9,580 bases of DNA from Spartobacteria bacterium (lineage in GTDB: Bacteria; Verrucomicrobiota; Verrucomicrobiia; Chthoniobacterales; Chthoniobacteraceae): NCBI GenBank assembly GCA_025350985.1, contig JANXWU010000209.1, positions 1 to 9,580 of the forward strand, in the 5' to 3' direction. Positions 1-8,216 of this stretch are shown here, in pieces. How positions within the stretch are numbered: position 1 is the first letter of the stretch; each line of letters starts with the position of its first letter. Position numbers and translations under genes: made by a program. The notes under the pieces were generated by a model. That model did not search any database. It worked only from the letters and a program-made list of their open reading frames with translations, and had not been told where the DNA came from.

Positions 1-33
1 CTCGCTTACCTCGAATCGACCAAAGTGAAGTAG
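1..33 (+). CDS. C-terminal end of a plus-strand gene, product unknown
   Basis: Reading from base 1, the frame gives ten codons (LAYLESTKVK) and then TAG at 31-33. The rest of the gene lies off the left edge, so its function cannot be assigned. A helical tail of this kind is common, for example at the ends of cytochrome c domains, but ten residues are not diagnostic. The call is supported mainly by context: a strong bidirectional hairpin terminator lies about 60 bases downstream, as expected between this gene and the convergent minus-strand gene ending at 144. Confidence 0.35.
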   Translation, partial: LAYLESTKVK

Positions 34-94
34 CGGGAATCGTTCATGCCAGCGGCGGACGGATGGTCTTGCGACGAGGCCGCAATCGCCGCGC

Positions 95-130
95 AAAAAA
101 ACGCGCACGGCAGCGAGCCGTGCGCGTTTT
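95..130. terminator. Bidirectional intrinsic terminator
   Basis: A perfect 14-bp inverted repeat (AAAACGCGCACGGC at 98-111 and its complement at 117-130) encloses a 5-base loop, AGCGA. Read on the minus strand, the GC-rich stem is followed by seven T residues, ideal for ending the isomerase gene that stops at 144. On the plus strand the stem is followed by four T residues, so it may also end the gene that stops at 33. It sits between two convergent coding ends. Confidence 0.88.
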
Positions 131-143
131 AAAACGAACAACT

Positions 144-1226
144 TTATTTCGCCGGTGCGGGTGCAGCAGGCGGGACAGCCGCTTCAACCGGCGCGGGCGG
201 CAGATTCACCTTCACCTCGGCTTTGCTGCGAAGCTCGGCGATTACTTCGTCCACCGCGGTGCGGCGCTTTTGATTTTTCAGGTAGGCGAGAATCTTGTCC
301 TTCGCTTCTGGAAAGGGCACGGTGTGCGCGTCTTTGCGGTCGGTGGTTTTGATGACGTGGAAGCCGAACTGGCTTTTCACCGGCGCGCTGATTTCGTCTT
401 TCTTTTGCTTGAACGCAGTGTCGGAAAACTCCGGCACCATTTGTTCCTTGGCGAAGAAATCCAAATCACCGCCGCGCTCCTTCGAGCCGGGATCTTCGGA
501 AAACTCCTTCGCCAGTTTGTCGAATGCCTCGCCCTTCTTCGCGCGGTCGGAAATGCTCTTTGCGAGCTTTTCTTTTTCCGCCAGCGCCTCTGGTTTCGCG
601 CCTTCGGGAACCATGATCAGGATGTGGCTGGCGCGCACTTCCTCGGGTGCCTTGAACTTGTCGGGGTTCTTGTCGTAGAACCCCTGCGCGTCGGCGTCGG
701 CCACGGTGTCCTTGCCCGCGATTTGCGTCTCGATCCACTTCTGCTCGCGGAGCGAGGAGCGAATGGAATCCTTCAAGTGCGGGAGCGTCTCACCGCTCTG
801 TTTCAGCGCCGCTGTCATCGCTTCCTCGTTGGGAAATTGCCCTTTGAGTTTGCCAAAGTTCTCATCCACTTCCTTGTCGGTCACCTCGGTTTTTTCCGAG
901 CGCTTCTGCACCAGTTTCTCGATCACGAGCCCGTCCACCACGTTGCGGTAAAACTCGGCTTTTTGCGCATCGGGCACATCGCCCGCCGTGCGTCCGTGTT
1001 GCGAGAGCGCGGCGTTCAGCGCCTTCTCGACTTCGGTGCGTTTGATCTCCGCGCCTTCGACTACGGCGACCGTCTCAGGCAGCGCGTAGGATGACTTGGC
1101 CGCAGGCGCTTCTTTCGGCTCGGGCGCTTTCGGCGTGGGTTCGGATTTCTTCTTTTTGGTTTCGGCGGCGTGGACGGTGAGTGCCGTGACGCAAAGCGTC
1201 AAAGCTGCGAGTTGGAGTTTTTTCAT
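144..1226 (-). CDS. Periplasmic parvulin-type peptidyl-prolyl cis-trans isomerase (SurA/PrsA-like foldase)
   Basis: A 360-residue exported foldase, expected to isomerise Xaa-Pro bonds and chaperone envelope proteins in the periplasm. Residues 1-20 are a signal peptide (MKK, a hydrophobic core, and VHA before the likely cut). A Lys/Pro/Ala-rich linker runs to about 50, then a helical SurA-N-like region at about 50-180. The parvulin domain spans about 195-295, with its hallmarks RASHILI (His201), SEDPGSKERGGDLDFF at 243-258 and QFGFHVIK (His290). The tail is Pro/Ala-rich. One parvulin domain, against two in Escherichia coli SurA, makes it closer to PrsA/PpiC-type layouts, so no gene symbol is given. 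The frame stays open upstream to 1745, but that part overlaps greA; the start at 1226 is chosen because it begins the signal peptide. No Shine-Dalgarno sequence precedes it. It diverges from greA and ends at the terminator at 95-130. Confidence 0.92.
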   Translation of the reverse strand: MKKLQLAALTLCVTALTVHAAETKKKKSEPTPKAPEPKEAPAAKSSYALPETVAVVEGAEIKRTEVEKALNAALSQHGRTAGDVPDAQKAEFYRNVVDGLVIEKLVQKRSEKTEVTDKEVDENFGKLKGQFPNEEAMTAALKQSGETLPHLKDSIRSSLREQKWIETQIAGKDTVADADAQGFYDKNPDKFKAPEEVRASHILIMVPEGAKPEALAEKEKLAKSISDRAKKGEAFDKLAKEFSEDPGSKERGGDLDFFAKEQMVPEFSDTAFKQKKDEISAPVKSQFGFHVIKTTDRKDAHTVPFPEAKDKILAYLKNQKRRTAVDEVIAELRSKAEVKVNLPPAPVEAAVPPAAPAPAK

Positions 1227-1267
1227 GGGAGACAAAGTCGCGCACCGTGGCACGACTCCCACTGCCG

Positions 1268-1358
1268 CGCCAGTGGAAAATTGGAGCGGCGGCACCTGGG
1301 AAAATGACGGTGCCCTTGGGCTCCAACTCAGCGAGAGATTTGGAAATTTCCACTGGCG
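1268..1358. repeat. Spaced 12-bp inverted repeat with overlapping palindrome in a divergent promoter region
   Basis: CGCCAGTGGAAA at 1268-1279 is repeated exactly in inverted orientation as TTTCCACTGGCG at 1347-1358, 67 bases apart. The right arm overlaps a perfect 12-bp palindrome, TGGAAATTTCCA, at 1341-1352, so the region has three TGGAAA half-sites. A second inverted pair, GAGTTGGAG at 1209-1217 and CTCCAACTC at 1321-1329, interleaves with it. The region lies between the divergent starts of the isomerase (1226) and greA (1380). An operator for a dimeric regulator acting on either gene, or an RNA structure in a leader, would fit. No regulator can be named. Confidence 0.5.
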
Positions 1359-1379
1359 AAGGGAGCGGCGCTCTCTATC

Positions 1380-3248
1380 ATGTTCACCCCTATGGAAGCC
1401 GAAATTCAAAAAGCCGTCGCCGCCGGCAAACTCACTCAGCCCGCTGCCGAAACCCTCAAGCGCCTTCCCGAAGGCGCTTTTTGTTTTCACAAGAGCTGGG
1501 GCTTCGGGAAAATCGCTTCGGTGAATTTTTTGCTCAATCAGGTGACGATCGACTTCAAGGGCAAAAAGGCCCACCCGATGCAACTCCAGTATGCGGCGGA
1601 ATCGCTCCAGCCCATGACCGAGGAACACATCCTCGTGCAGAAGGCGACGAACCTCGCCGCGCTGAAAAAAATGGCGAAGGAGCAACCGCTGGAACTGGTG
1701 CGGATGGTTTTGAAAAGTTACCACGGCAAGGCGACGGCGGAGCAAATCGCGCAGGCCCTCGCGCCGGAAGTGATGAACGAGGCGGAGTTCAAGCGCTGGT
1801 GGGAAGGCGCGAAAAAAGTTTTGAAGGCCGACGAATATTTCGCGCTGCCTGCGAAGAAAACCGATCCGGTCACGCTGCGCACTTCCGCCGTCTCACGCGC
1901 CGAGGAGCTGCTGGCGGCCTTTGCGAACGCACGCGTGTTGAAAGAGCAACTCGTGATCGTCGAGCAAATCGGCAAAAGTCTCGGTTCGTTTTCCGATCCC
2001 GCCACACAACTGCAACCGGTCGTGGCGGCCATCGAGGCGACGGCGCGCAAGGGCCAAAAATTGCATACGGCGCAGGCGTTCGAGCTGCTGTTTGCGCGGG
2101 ACGAAATCTGCGAGAACGTGCCGGCGCTTCAACGCGGCGAAAGCACGCTGACGCTCGCGCAATTGCTGAAGGAAGAAGAGGGCCGACTTGCCGCCTCGCT
2201 GGCGAACGTCGCCTCCGGGAAACTTCAGCGCGTCTTCGCGGCGTTCCCCGAAGCCTACGGCGAGGTCTGGGTCCGCAAAGCTCTCACCCTGATGCTGCGC
2301 GTCAATGTCCGCCTCGTGGGGGAGATCGCGCGCTTGTTGCAGGATCAAAAGAAACACGAGGATTTGCGGCACGCGCTCGACCGATGGATCAGCGAGCACT
2401 CGATCACCACCGAAGTCCTGCACTGGCTGTGCAAAGAGCGCGAGGGCGACTTTGCGGACCTCATCACCCCGCAGGTTTTCAGTGCGATCCTGACCGCGCT
2501 CGAACGCGACCAGTTTAGCGACATCAAGCGCGGCGCGAAGCTGCATGTCATCCTGATGGAAGACCGCGAATTGCTGCCACAACTCCTCGTCGATGCCGAG
2601 CCGGAGATCGTGCGCGACGCCATGCGAAAACTTTTGGCGACGACTGTTTTCGATGAACTGAACAAGCGTTCGCTGCTCGGGCGCATCATCAAAGTGCACC
2701 CCGAAATGCAATCGATGCTCACGGGCGAAAGCGGCGAGAGACAGGAGTCGCTCATCGTGTCGTGGTCCACGCTCGAGAAGCGCAAAAACGAACTCGACGA
2801 ATTGGTGAACAAAAAGATTCCCGAGAACGTGAAGGAGATTTCCGTGGCGCGCAGCTACGGCGATTTGCGCGAGAATTTTGAATACAAGGCGGCGAAGGAA
2901 ATGCAGCGCGTGCTGCAACGGCGCAAAGCCGAGACGGAGCGCGACCTCGGCCGCGCGCGCGGGACAAATTTCGAAAACCCCGACGCGAACAAAGTCTCCA
3001 TCGGCACCGTCGTCACTGTGCGCGAGGTGAATTCAAACGAACTGGATTCTTACACGATCCTCGGCGCTTGGGACAGCGAGCCGGAGCAGCAGATCATCTC
3101 CTATTTGAGCGCAGTCGGTCAGGCGTTGCTGGAAAAAAAGCCGGGCGAGCAAGTCGAACTTCCGACCGAAACCTCCGCGACGCGGCGCGTGGAAATCGTG
3201 GAGATCAAGGCTTACGAGCTTCCAGTGCCTGCGGAAGCTTCGGCGTAA
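1380..3248 (+). CDS. greA: Long-form transcription elongation factor GreA (PVC/chlamydial-type architecture)
   Basis: A 622-residue cytoplasmic protein expected to rescue backtracked RNA polymerase by stimulating transcript cleavage. Its C-terminal part, from about residue 455, is a complete GreA: a coiled coil with the tip motif ARSYGDLRENFEYKAAKE, then the FKBP-like RNA-polymerase-binding domain at about 537-618 (NKVSIGTVVTV, SAVGQALLEKKPGEQVEL). Asp495 and Glu498 match the acidic tip residues (Asp41/Glu44 in Escherichia coli GreA) needed for cleavage. Ordinary GreA is about 158 residues; here about 450 residues precede it. Residues 31-80 (HKSWGFGKIASV, VTIDF) resemble a small Tudor/CarD-like beta-barrel, followed by a long helical region. 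Chlamydial GreA, about 715 residues, has the same general layout. ATG at 1380 is used; ATG at 1392 is an alternative. A GGGAG at 1361-1365 lies rather far from either. The gene diverges from the isomerase and converges with the beta-helix gene. Confidence 0.9.
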   Translation: MFTPMEAEIQKAVAAGKLTQPAAETLKRLPEGAFCFHKSWGFGKIASVNFLLNQVTIDFKGKKAHPMQLQYAAESLQPMTEEHILVQKATNLAALKKMAKEQPLELVRMVLKSYHGKATAEQIAQALAPEVMNEAEFKRWWEGAKKVLKADEYFALPAKKTDPVTLRTSAVSRAEELLAAFANARVLKEQLVIVEQIGKSLGSFSDPATQLQPVVAAIEATARKGQKLHTAQAFELLFARDEICENVPALQRGESTLTLAQLLKEEEGRLAASLANVASGKLQRVFAAFPEAYGEVWVRKALTLMLRVNVRLVGEIARLLQDQKKHEDLRHALDRWISEHSITTEVLHWLCKEREGDFADLITPQVFSAILTALERDQFSDIKRGAKLHVILMEDRELLPQLLVDAEPEIVRDAMRKLLATTVFDELNKRSLLGRIIKVHPEMQSMLTGESGERQESLIVSWSTLEKRKNELDELVNKKIPENVKEISVARSYGDLRENFEYKAAKEMQRVLQRRKAETERDLGRARGTNFENPDANKVSIGTVVTVREVNSNELDSYTILGAWDSEPEQQIISYLSAVGQALLEKKPGEQVELPTETSATRRVEIVEIKAYELPVPAEASA

Positions 3249-3267
3249 ACCGTTTCAAATAAACGGT
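3249..3267. terminator. Short hairpin between convergent genes, possible weak terminator
   Basis: ACCGTTT at 3249-3255 pairs with AAACGGT at 3261-3267 around a 5-base loop, immediately after the greA stop (3246-3248) and just before the end of the convergent beta-helix gene (3269). The 7-bp stem is AT-rich and no T-run follows on either strand. It is positioned like a shared terminator but is weak as an intrinsic one. Confidence 0.4.
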
Positions 3268-3268
3268 G

Positions 3269-4753
3269 TTATAATTCGTCCGCGCCGACATCCATCGCCG
3301 CCCCTTTCAGGCGGACCTCTCCGTCGATGTCCATTTCGCCCAAAGCCGGCTTTACCCTTGGATTGCCGGCGTCGATCGCGGGCGAACCGGCTTGAAGGTG
3401 GAGGTCGGGCGTGCTGCTGCTGACAAAATTAGGATCGGCAAAAAGGGAGTGCGCGTCCTGACGGCTGGCAATTTTCCATGCCGCAAAACCGGCTATCTGC
3501 GTGTCCTTCCAAATCCACGCGCTCCCGTCGAAACCCAGCGGTGAGAAATACAAATTGTAATCGAGCACGTTCCCCGAGTTATTGCGAGCCGATGTCCCGT
3601 TGGCGATGAACAGGCCGGGCGCTCCCGTGACGAGGATGTTGCTTTTGATGGAGCAATTCAGAACGCGAAACTGCAGCATAATTTCGCCGTCGCCTTCATC
3701 GCTGGTGTTGTTCTGGAAGAAGGTGTTGTTGGTGATCGTGCAGCGAAACGCGCCGCCCGTGTGGCCGGAATCGTAGCCGCCCAGCGACAGGCCGGGATGC
3801 AGGCACCAAAACACAAAGTTGTCGCGAAAGGTGCAATAACTCGCGGTCCTGCCCTTGTGCTCGCTGGTTAGCTCCGAGCCGTAGTCACAAAAGGAGATGA
3901 TGTTCCGCTCGATAATCACTCGCGCCGCACCGTCGCAATAAATGCCCGTTGCACTCGTCTCGCCTTGATACGCTGGGTTCGCCGCGCTGCTGATGTTGGT
4001 GACAATGTTTCCCCGGCACACGCCGTCGCGCGCCTGATCCTGCCGCGCATCGAGGCAGGTTTTTTCAAAGCCGATGAAGTCGATGCCGATGTTGTTGTTG
4101 TCATGCACGCGATTGTTCGTGACCTGAAACGTGGTCACGTTGCCATTGAGCGTGACCGACTCGCTATTACCCGTTTTGAGGTGGTGCACTTCGTTTCCAT
4201 CGAGCACGACATTCGAGATCGGCGTTCTGTTCGTGCCGTAAATGGCGACGCCGAATGCGTTGCCGTCAGCCGTGTCGTATTCGATGTCGTGGACGTTGTT
4301 GCTGCGAATCTGGATGTCGTGCGACGCGCCGGTGACGAAAATTCCCGCCGGCACTTTGCTGCCCTCCGTCGCCTTGTAGTTGCGGATTTCGAAACCGACG
4401 ATGGCGACGAAACTGCGATGGTTCAGAAAAAACAGCGCCGAAGCATCGTCGGGAGGCGTGAGCGCGCTGCCATCGACGATGGGATGCTCGTTCGGGAAGT
4501 TGGCGAAGGTGACAAAGCCGCCAGCACGGGAACCGGAGACATTGATGTTCACCGCCTCGTTGTAAACGCCGTCGCGGACGAAGACCGTATCGCCCGGCGC
4601 GAGCGTGTCCGCGGCCTTTTGAATTGTGCGCCACGGCTGATCAACGGTGCCGGCGTTTGCATCGTCGCCTTGGGGTGAGACGAAAAAGTCGGCTGCGTGT
4701 GTGATCGCGCACGAGAGTATGGCGATGGGAATGAGCAGAAGTCGGCTAGTCAT
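3269..4753 (-). CDS. Secreted right-handed parallel beta-helix protein (DUF1565/pectate-lyase-like fold)
   Basis: A 494-residue exported protein. Residues 1-20 form a signal peptide (MTSRLLLIPIAILSCAITHA). Residues 22-95 carry the DUF1565-type opening: FFVSPQGDDANAGTVDQPW, TIQKAADTLAPGDTVFVRDGVYNE. From about 105 to 400 come repeated coils of the PbH1 kind (IQIRSNNVHDI, VVLDGNEVHHL, FQVTNNRVHDNN, VIIERNIISFCD, CTITNNTFFQNN, IKSNILVTG), rich in Asn ladders. The C-terminal LHLQAGSPAIDAGNP and MDVGADEL motifs (about 451-494) are common in such proteins from environmental bacteria. The fold is shared by polysaccharide lyases, epimerases and adhesins. I cannot name a substrate or catalytic residues, so enzyme activity is only possible. 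No membrane anchor or sorting tail is visible, suggesting a periplasmic or released protein. No Shine-Dalgarno sequence precedes the ATG. It is divergent from enolase and looks like a single-gene unit. Confidence 0.85.
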   Translation of the reverse strand: MTSRLLLIPIAILSCAITHAADFFVSPQGDDANAGTVDQPWRTIQKAADTLAPGDTVFVRDGVYNEAVNINVSGSRAGGFVTFANFPNEHPIVDGSALTPPDDASALFFLNHRSFVAIVGFEIRNYKATEGSKVPAGIFVTGASHDIQIRSNNVHDIEYDTADGNAFGVAIYGTNRTPISNVVLDGNEVHHLKTGNSESVTLNGNVTTFQVTNNRVHDNNNIGIDFIGFEKTCLDARQDQARDGVCRGNIVTNISSAANPAYQGETSATGIYCDGAARVIIERNIISFCDYGSELTSEHKGRTASYCTFRDNFVFWCLHPGLSLGGYDSGHTGGAFRCTITNNTFFQNNTSDEGDGEIMLQFRVLNCSIKSNILVTGAPGLFIANGTSARNNSGNVLDYNLYFSPLGFDGSAWIWKDTQIAGFAAWKIASRQDAHSLFADPNFVSSSTPDLHLQAGSPAIDAGNPRVKPALGEMDIDGEVRLKGAAMDVGADEL

Positions 4754-4882
4754 GGAGAGGCAGCTTTGTGAGGCGAAAGATGGCAGAGCAGCGTTCCGCG
4801 AGCAAACCTAGAAGCAGGCATTGAGCAAATCAGAAACGTGATTTCCAAACCTTTCCCGGCCCATCGACGCTGGTTAATTTGT

Positions 4883-6229
<1,347 letters not shown>

Positions 6230-6378
6230 GTGCGCCGGGAGAAACTCGCGAGCCGACAAGATGGAGACGAAGCGTCGGAATGTTTCATTCCTTCCTGCGT
6301 TCCTGAGAGGTCAGAAGTTTTGCGGAAGCGCGAGAGCCGGCTCCTTGCTTCCTCCGGCGGAAGTCTTAGCCTTTTCTT

Positions 6379-7353
6379 GTGAAAAGTATTTGTCTGCGAT
6401 TCGCCGTGGTTTCCGCGGGGCTGTTTTGCTCGGCGGCGCAGGCGGCCACGGACGATGTGGCGATTGGTTTTTTGCCGCTGGACTCGGTGAGTACGGCTCT
6501 TCGCAAAACCCTTTCGCCGCAGGGACGGTTTGTCGTTCTGACGCAAAACGGCACCGTGCGCGTGATCGACGCGCCGGAGAAAATCGCCGAGGCGCGCCGC
6601 GTGATCGGGGAACTCCAGAAAACTCCCGCGCTCGTCTCCCTGGAATTGACGCTCAAAACTGGCATGCGTCGCGTGACGCGCGGCACTTCTTCTCAGCCAC
6701 CGGCGGAAACGGTCGATATTCCCATCCCGCAACGGATTGATCCGCCGCGCATTTTTCTCGCGCCAAATGGGCAGTATTTTGTGATTCCCGCACAGCCGCG
6801 TGATTTCCAGACGCGCCGAGTGGGACCTGGCATGACGGTGAACATTTCGCCCACCGGGTTCGCCACGCTCGACGCGCAAATTAACGTTTCGAAAACTTCA
6901 CTCGAAGGCGGCATCGCGCAGCGATTTTCGGGCACGGGCGCGCTGGAAAAACGGGCGCTGATCGCGGTGTCGCGCCGCGTGAGCGATCCGGCGGCGCTGC
7001 GTGCGCTGGCGGTGAAACTCGGGGCGGTCACCGACGCAGAACCGGCGTGGAGCACCGCAGCGACGGAGCTGGCCGTAACGCCGGAGGTCGTGCGCGACGG
7101 GCTGATTCTAAACGTGACACCGCAAATCGTCGCAGTCACCGCAGCCAGTCCCGTCGCGCGCCGCATTCCCATTTCCGCGTGTGCCGCTCCCATTCTCGTC
7201 CGGCGCGACACGCCGGCGACGATCGACGGACTGCCGCACGCGCAGCCGGAGTTCTACCGTCTCTTTTTTGGCGCGGCCGGCGCGGGCGATGACACGATCA
7301 CGTCGCTGACTGCTTCCACTGCCGTGCGCTATCTGGTGCCGGTCGCAAAGTGA
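6379..7353 (+). CDS. Exported protein of unknown function with secretin-like features
   Basis: A 324-residue protein not assigned to a named family. The GTG start is the first start codon after an in-frame TAG at 6367-6369, and it yields a clear signal peptide (residues 1-22, ending SAAQA). Residues 29-90 (LPLDSVSTALRKTL, VVLTQNGTVRVIDAPEKIAEARRVIGELQ, ALVSLELTL) look like the N1-type periplasmic domain of secretins followed by the first strand of the transition region. Further on, TPEVVRDGLILNVTPQIVAV and the end region ATIDGLPHAQPEFYRLFFG recall secretin core motifs, but the usual GGL and P-LG-LF signatures are not intact. The protein is shorter than typical secretins. It could be a small or degenerate secretin, or a periplasmic partner using only the N1-like domain. 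It lies between eno and ftsB, with no Shine-Dalgarno sequence and no nearby pilus or secretion genes. Confidence 0.7.
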   Translation: MKSICLRFAVVSAGLFCSAAQAATDDVAIGFLPLDSVSTALRKTLSPQGRFVVLTQNGTVRVIDAPEKIAEARRVIGELQKTPALVSLELTLKTGMRRVTRGTSSQPPAETVDIPIPQRIDPPRIFLAPNGQYFVIPAQPRDFQTRRVGPGMTVNISPTGFATLDAQINVSKTSLEGGIAQRFSGTGALEKRALIAVSRRVSDPAALRALAVKLGAVTDAEPAWSTAATELAVTPEVVRDGLILNVTPQIVAVTAASPVARRIPISACAAPILVRRDTPATIDGLPHAQPEFYRLFFGAAGAGDDTITSLTASTAVRYLVPVAK

Positions 7354-7390
7354 TACGAGGTCGCCACCGGTCGCTTTTTCCAAGAAGCAG

Positions 7391-7418
7391 ATGACAATTT
7401 CCCGCGCCCCGCTAGACT
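7391..7418 (+). promoter_or_regulatory. Possible promoter giving a leaderless ftsB transcript
   Basis: ATGACA at 7391-7396 (five of six to the -35 consensus) and TAGACT at 7413-7418 (four of six to the -10 consensus) are separated by 16 bases. Transcription would begin at about 7425-7426, right at the GTG start of the FtsB-like gene, which also has no Shine-Dalgarno sequence. The -10 match is modest, so this is tentative. Confidence 0.35.
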
Positions 7419-7425
7419 GCGCCGC

Positions 7426-7788
7426 GTGAGCGATTACTCCGATGCCGGCGCGCGCCGCGACCACACCGTTTGGGATTTTCTCAACCGGGTTTTGTTTGTG
7501 CTCGCGGCTTTCGTCGTCGTGGCGATCACCGTCGCCGCTTTTTTGCCTAAGCTAAAAACGCAGCGCGAGCACACGGCAAGGCTGGAGCAACTCAAGGCCG
7601 AAATCGAAAAAGAGCGCGTGCAACTGGTGGCGAAAAATCGTGAAGTGCATCTTCTCCAGCACGACCCCGGCTACGTGGAAATCGTCGCGCGCGACCGGAT
7701 GGAATGGATGAAGGAGGGCGAAGTTGTCTTCCGCGTGGAGACCCCGGCGAAGCCCGACACGTCGCATTTCAAACGGCGGGAGAAGTAG
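7426..7788 (+). CDS. ftsB: FtsB/DivIC-like septum formation initiator protein
   Basis: A 120-residue bitopic inner-membrane protein of the divisome. In known systems FtsB pairs with FtsL and FtsQ (DivIC with FtsL and DivIB in Gram-positives) and helps activate septal peptidoglycan synthesis. A cytoplasmic N-terminal stretch (1-19) precedes one membrane segment (about 20-40, LNRVLFVLAAFVVVAITVAAFL). A periplasmic coiled coil follows (about 43-78), then the family motif DPGYVEIVARDRMEWMKEGEVVFRVE (80-105), which aligns with the ARNELSMTRPGETFYRLV region of Escherichia coli FtsB. Length fits; the Escherichia coli protein has 103 residues. GTG is the start, with no Shine-Dalgarno sequence; a possible promoter ends just upstream. 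Proximity to eno is seen in other Gram-negatives such as Pseudomonas and supports the call. FtsB and DivIC cannot be told apart with certainty by sequence alone. Confidence 0.87.
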   Translation: MSDYSDAGARRDHTVWDFLNRVLFVLAAFVVVAITVAAFLPKLKTQREHTARLEQLKAEIEKERVQLVAKNREVHLLQHDPGYVEIVARDRMEWMKEGEVVFRVETPAKPDTSHFKRREK

Positions 7789-7797
7789 TTTTTTCAG

Positions 7798-8145
7798 ATG
7801 AAAATTCGCGACCTGATGGTGATCGGAATCAAGCAGCACGTCATCGCGGTCTCGCGTGCGGACGGCCAGATTTTGTGGTCCACGAAACTGGACTCGGGCC
7901 GCGGCGGCGGTCTCGTGACCGTGCTCAGCGACGACAAGCGTGTCTTCGCTCATTTCGGCGGCCATTTGCACTGCCTGGAAATTTCCACCGGGCGGTTGTT
8001 GTGGAGCAATGAGTTGAAGGGTTACGGCTACGGATTCGTGAGCTTGAGTTTTCCCGACGGCACCAGCTCGGGAGACGAAGCGATCAAACAGCAACTCATG
8101 GCGCAGGGCGCCGCCTCGGCCTCGTCCACCAACGCGAGTTTTTGA
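7798..8145 (+). CDS. Small PQQ-type beta-propeller repeat protein, function unknown
   Basis: A 115-residue protein with two PQQ-like repeat motifs: HVIAVSRADGQILWSTKL (about 14-31) and LHCLEISTGRLLWSNEL (57-73). Both follow the blade pattern in which a strand, a D/E-x-x-x-G turn and L-W-S occur in sequence. There is no signal peptide or membrane segment, so it should be cytoplasmic, unlike PQQ dehydrogenases or BamB. Two blades are too few for a closed propeller of six to eight, so it would need to oligomerise or act as a fragment. The C-terminal 30 residues are polar and low in complexity (QGAASASSTNASF). It begins 10 bases after the ftsB stop, consistent with co-transcription. Its nearest purine run (GGGAGAAG, 7778-7785) is further from the ATG than is usual. 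Coding is supported by the repeats; the role is not known. Confidence 0.75.
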   Translation: MKIRDLMVIGIKQHVIAVSRADGQILWSTKLDSGRGGGLVTVLSDDKRVFAHFGGHLHCLEISTGRLLWSNELKGYGYGFVSLSFPDGTSSGDEAIKQQLMAQGAASASSTNASF

Positions 8146-8216
8146 AGCGTTTCGTGGCGTTCAGGGTTTTACTTTCTCCGTGAAGTCCGCGCCATTCGCG
8201 CGTAAGCATTCGCCCC

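Noticed and set aside
63..1094. Open frame of 343 codons on the plus strand opposite the isomerase
   Set aside because: It starts at the terminator, is Arg- and Phe-rich without motifs, and mirrors the isomerase coding strand.
1227..1745. Upstream extension of the isomerase frame to an ATG at 1745
   Set aside because: The added 173 residues overlap greA on the opposite strand, look like reverse-strand shadow sequence, and would bury the signal peptide that begins at 1226.
1247..2518. Long open frame (423 codons) on the plus strand overlapping greA in another frame
   Set aside because: It is Arg/Gly/Ala-rich with no recognisable motif and lies inside the confidently assigned greA gene; long shadow frames are expected in GC-rich DNA.
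6277..6363. Small hairpins after eno (GGAATG/CATTCC at 6277-6291 and CTTCC/GGAAG at 6348-6363, plus palindrome GAGCCGGCTC at 6334-6343)
   Set aside because: Stems are only 5-6 bp, the 10-bp palindrome has no room for a loop, and no proper T-run follows, so none is a convincing terminator.
8142..8173. TTGAAG and TTTACT boxes upstream of prfB as a promoter
   Set aside because: The spacer is 20 bases, too long for a usual sigma-70 promoter, and both boxes are weak.
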